A stretch of DNA of 5,709 nucleotides, taken from an uncultured Clostridia bacterium. GTDB taxonomy: Bacteria > Bacillota > Clostridia > TANB77 > CAG-508. The DNA lies in NCBI GenBank assembly GCA_947629965.1, contig CANRFS010000089.1:1-5709 (forward strand), given 5' to 3'. Positions 4,868 through 5,709 of the stretch are shown here, one piece after another (the stretch's first letter is position 1; the number at the start of each line of letters is the position of its first letter). Made by a program: the position numbers and the translations under genes. Below the pieces are notes generated by a model. The model was not told where the DNA came from. It did no database searches and saw only the letters and a list, made by a program, of their open reading frames with translations.

Positions 4868-5709
4868 ATGAAAAATAAGTATTTAGAAAAATTAGAATAT
4901 AATAAAATTTTAGAAATATTGTGTTTATTTGCTAAAACATATATCGGTATAAATAAGTGCAAAAGTTTAATGCCTACTACTAACGTAGAATTTTTGTTAA
5001 ATCAAACTTATGAAGCATATAATTTAATTTGCAGAAATGGAAGTCTTCCTATTTCTGAAATTGATAATATAGATATATTAATTAAAAATTTAGAATCCAA
5101 TTTTTCTTTAGATGCTTCAGACTTATTAAAACTTACTCATATACTAAAAACTTCTAGGGAAATTAAGGAATACTTTTGTTTTGATTCAGAAGAATATAGC
5201 TTAATTTCAAGTTATTTTTTTGACTTGTATATAAATAAACAGTTAGAAAAAGAAATAAGTGATAAAATTTTAGATGAAAATACTATATCTGATAATGCTT
5301 CTACAAAACTTAAATCAATAAGGAAAGCTCAGAAAGATTTAAGTTTAGAAATAAAGAATAAATTAAATACAATAGTTCATTCTAATACTTACTCAAAATA
5401 TCTTCAAGATAGTGTTGTAACAATAAAGAACGAAAGATATGTAGTTCCTGTTAAAACAGAGTATAGAGGACAAATAAAAGGGTTCGTGCATGAAATATCC
5501 TCAAGTGGTTCTACTGTTTTTGTTGAGCCATTAGCTATATTTGAACTTAATAATCAGCTTAATAATTTAAAAGCAGATGAACAGATAGAAATACTTAGAA
5601 TTTTAGAAGAGCTTTCTAAAAAATTTGCCATTATTACAAATGAACTAAAAAATGATGTTTCATTAATTGGAGAAATTGATTTTATTTTTGCAAAGGCTAG
5701 TTTTAGCAA
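4868..5709 (+). CDS. mutS2: MutS2 / RqcU, N-terminal part (runs off the right edge)
   Basis: MutS2 (RqcU) is a MutS-family ATPase. In Bacillus it splits collided ribosomes for quality control; in other bacteria it has been linked to suppression of recombination. The 280 visible residues cover the N-terminal core and lever region: LEYNKILEIL (9-18), ILDENTISDNAS (134-145), LKSIRKAQ (148-155), LQDSVVTIKNERYVVPVK (179-196), EYRGQIKGFVHEISSSGST (198-216) and FVEPLAIFELNN (218-229). The ATPase, the KOW-like linker and the C-terminal Smr domain would lie beyond the window. The ATG at 4868-4870 has GAGGAG at 4855-4860 with 7 nt spacing and a matching promoter upstream. The RY.VPVK.EYRG and SSSG signatures distinguish MutS2 from mismatch-repair MutS. 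The gene is divergent from the FGE/CLec gene, and no defect is seen in the visible part. Confidence 0.95.
   Translation, partial: MKNKYLEKLEYNKILEILCLFAKTYIGINKCKSLMPTTNVEFLLNQTYEAYNLICRNGSLPISEIDNIDILIKNLESNFSLDASDLLKLTHILKTSREIKEYFCFDSEEYSLISSYFFDLYINKQLEKEISDKILDENTISDNASTKLKSIRKAQKDLSLEIKNKLNTIVHSNTYSKYLQDSVVTIKNERYVVPVKTEYRGQIKGFVHEISSSGSTVFVEPLAIFELNNQLNNLKADEQIEILRILEELSKKFAIITNELKNDVSLIGEIDFIFAKASFS

Noticed and set aside
1..5709. DGR reverse transcriptase, template repeat, CRISPR array, insertion sequence or tRNA in the window
   Set aside because: No polymerase motif such as YxDD in an open frame, no A-rich second copy of the variable region, no regularly spaced repeats, no transposase and no tRNA-like fold were seen on either strand.

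Overview
This 5.7 kb window is AT-rich chromosomal DNA with strong AGGAG-type ribosome binding sites and sigma-A-like promoters. It carries a clostridial-style minD-minE-rodA cluster and mutS2. Together these point to a low-GC Gram-positive bacterium, most likely an uncultured gut-type Clostridia; the lineage is inferred, because no rRNA or other lineage-defining gene is present.

Layout. Positions 1-2964 (minus strand, transcribed right to left) hold a tight cell-shape and division operon: minD, then minE, rodA and the start of dusB, which runs off the left edge. The gaps are 36, 30 and 14 nt, and a good promoter lies at 3012-3040. Positions 2965-3164 are a short gene-free stretch with that promoter and a GC-richer patch trailing the next gene. 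Positions 3165-4727 (minus) encode a 520-residue protein with a pilin-like N-terminal membrane segment and a C-terminal formylglycine-generating-enzyme / C-type-lectin (FGE/CLec) domain. Positions 4728-4867 are a divergent promoter region. From 4868 to the right edge (plus) is the N-terminal part of mutS2 (rqcU).

MinD and MinE form the oscillating or polar system that places the division site, and RodA is the elongasome glycan polymerase, so the operon joins division-site choice with wall elongation. DusB modifies tRNA and appears to be carried along by transcription. No minC is seen in the window.

The most notable feature is the last ~60 codons of the 520-residue protein. They look like the variable region (VR) of a diversity-generating retroelement (DGR): about 49% GC against about 26% in the rest of the gene, depleted of A on the coding strand, rich in NNC/NNT codons, and ending in the RPALY motif seen in CLec-type DGR targets. 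No reverse transcriptase or template repeat is in the window, so this would be a remote target served in trans. A second oddity is MinE: a normal ~100-residue MinE is followed by a ~120-residue Lys/Glu-rich tail, and its stop codon sits in the loop of a perfect 10-bp hairpin.
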